Of a DNA stretch of 13,825 bases, positions 13,822-13,825 are shown piece by piece. Origin of the DNA: WSZY01 sp964559845 (GTDB taxonomy: Bacteria > Pseudomonadota > Zetaproteobacteria > Mariprofundales > Mariprofundaceae). The stretch's first letter is position 1. The number at the start of each line of letters is the position of its first letter. The notes beneath the pieces are model-generated. The model was not told the DNA's origin, searched no databases, and was given only the letters and a program-made list of their open reading frames with translations. Made by a program: the position numbers and the translations under genes. The DNA is taken from positions 1-13,825 of the forward strand of contig CAZLJF010000042.1 in NCBI GenBank assembly GCA_964559845.1. Direction: 5' to 3'.

Positions 13822-13825
13822 GATG

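Overview
The window looks like a chromosomal segment of a proteobacterium with about 50-55% G+C in its core genes. It holds housekeeping genes (tatD, tadA, thiC, tsaE, queG, gph), an oligopeptide-type ABC permease pair, an orphan sensor kinase, a CBS-domain protein, a TrhA/PAQR membrane protein and a methyltransferase. The exact group cannot be fixed from this sequence. A zeta- or gammaproteobacterium is a guess from gene content only.

The unusual content is a decayed chromosomal integron split over two places. At the right (about 11.64-11.95 kb, + strand), directly before queG, lies a heavily deleted and frameshifted integron integrase (intI). Its N-terminal helix motif, middle motifs and C-terminal tyrosine box are all recognisable. 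To its left, divergently oriented as in a classical integron, are a GTTATGT core site with a 5-bp hairpin (attI-like) and one A+T-rich cassette-like gene (10898-11452). That gene encodes a two-helix membrane protein and runs into an attC-like hairpin. About 8.7 kb further left, between tadA and tatD, sits a second group in the same orientation: two gene cassettes (about 414-1508 and 1509-2133) with two good attC sites and no integrase beside them. They encode a SIR2-like protein (candidate NAD-consuming antiphage effector) and a secreted protein of unknown function. The last cassette junction falls exactly behind the tatD stop codon.

Layout: tatD C-terminal part (+, 1-413); two cassettes (-, 414-2133); oppB-like, oppC-like and tadA as one tight operon (-, 4602-2310); an internally deleted CDF cation-efflux gene (+, 4686-4931); thiC (+, 5065-6924); sensor histidine kinase with altered catalytic boxes (+, 6998-8281); CBS-pair protein (+, 8361-8816); tsaE (+, 8837-9268); methyltransferase then trhA (-, 10821-9320); cassette-like membrane protein (-, 11452-10898); attI-like site and intI relic (11472-11949); queG and gph overlapping by ATGA (+, 11940-13762); and a perfect 12-bp inverted repeat at the right edge, probably in the leader of a following gene.

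The core genes serve ordinary tasks: tRNA modification (TadA, TsaE, QueG), thiamin synthesis (ThiC), peptide import (permease pair) and phosphoglycolate removal (Gph). The candidate for a less described system is the SIR2-like cassette with its unknown secreted and membrane partners, held in an integron that has lost its own recombinase. No tRNA, rRNA, CRISPR array or complete insertion sequence was seen.
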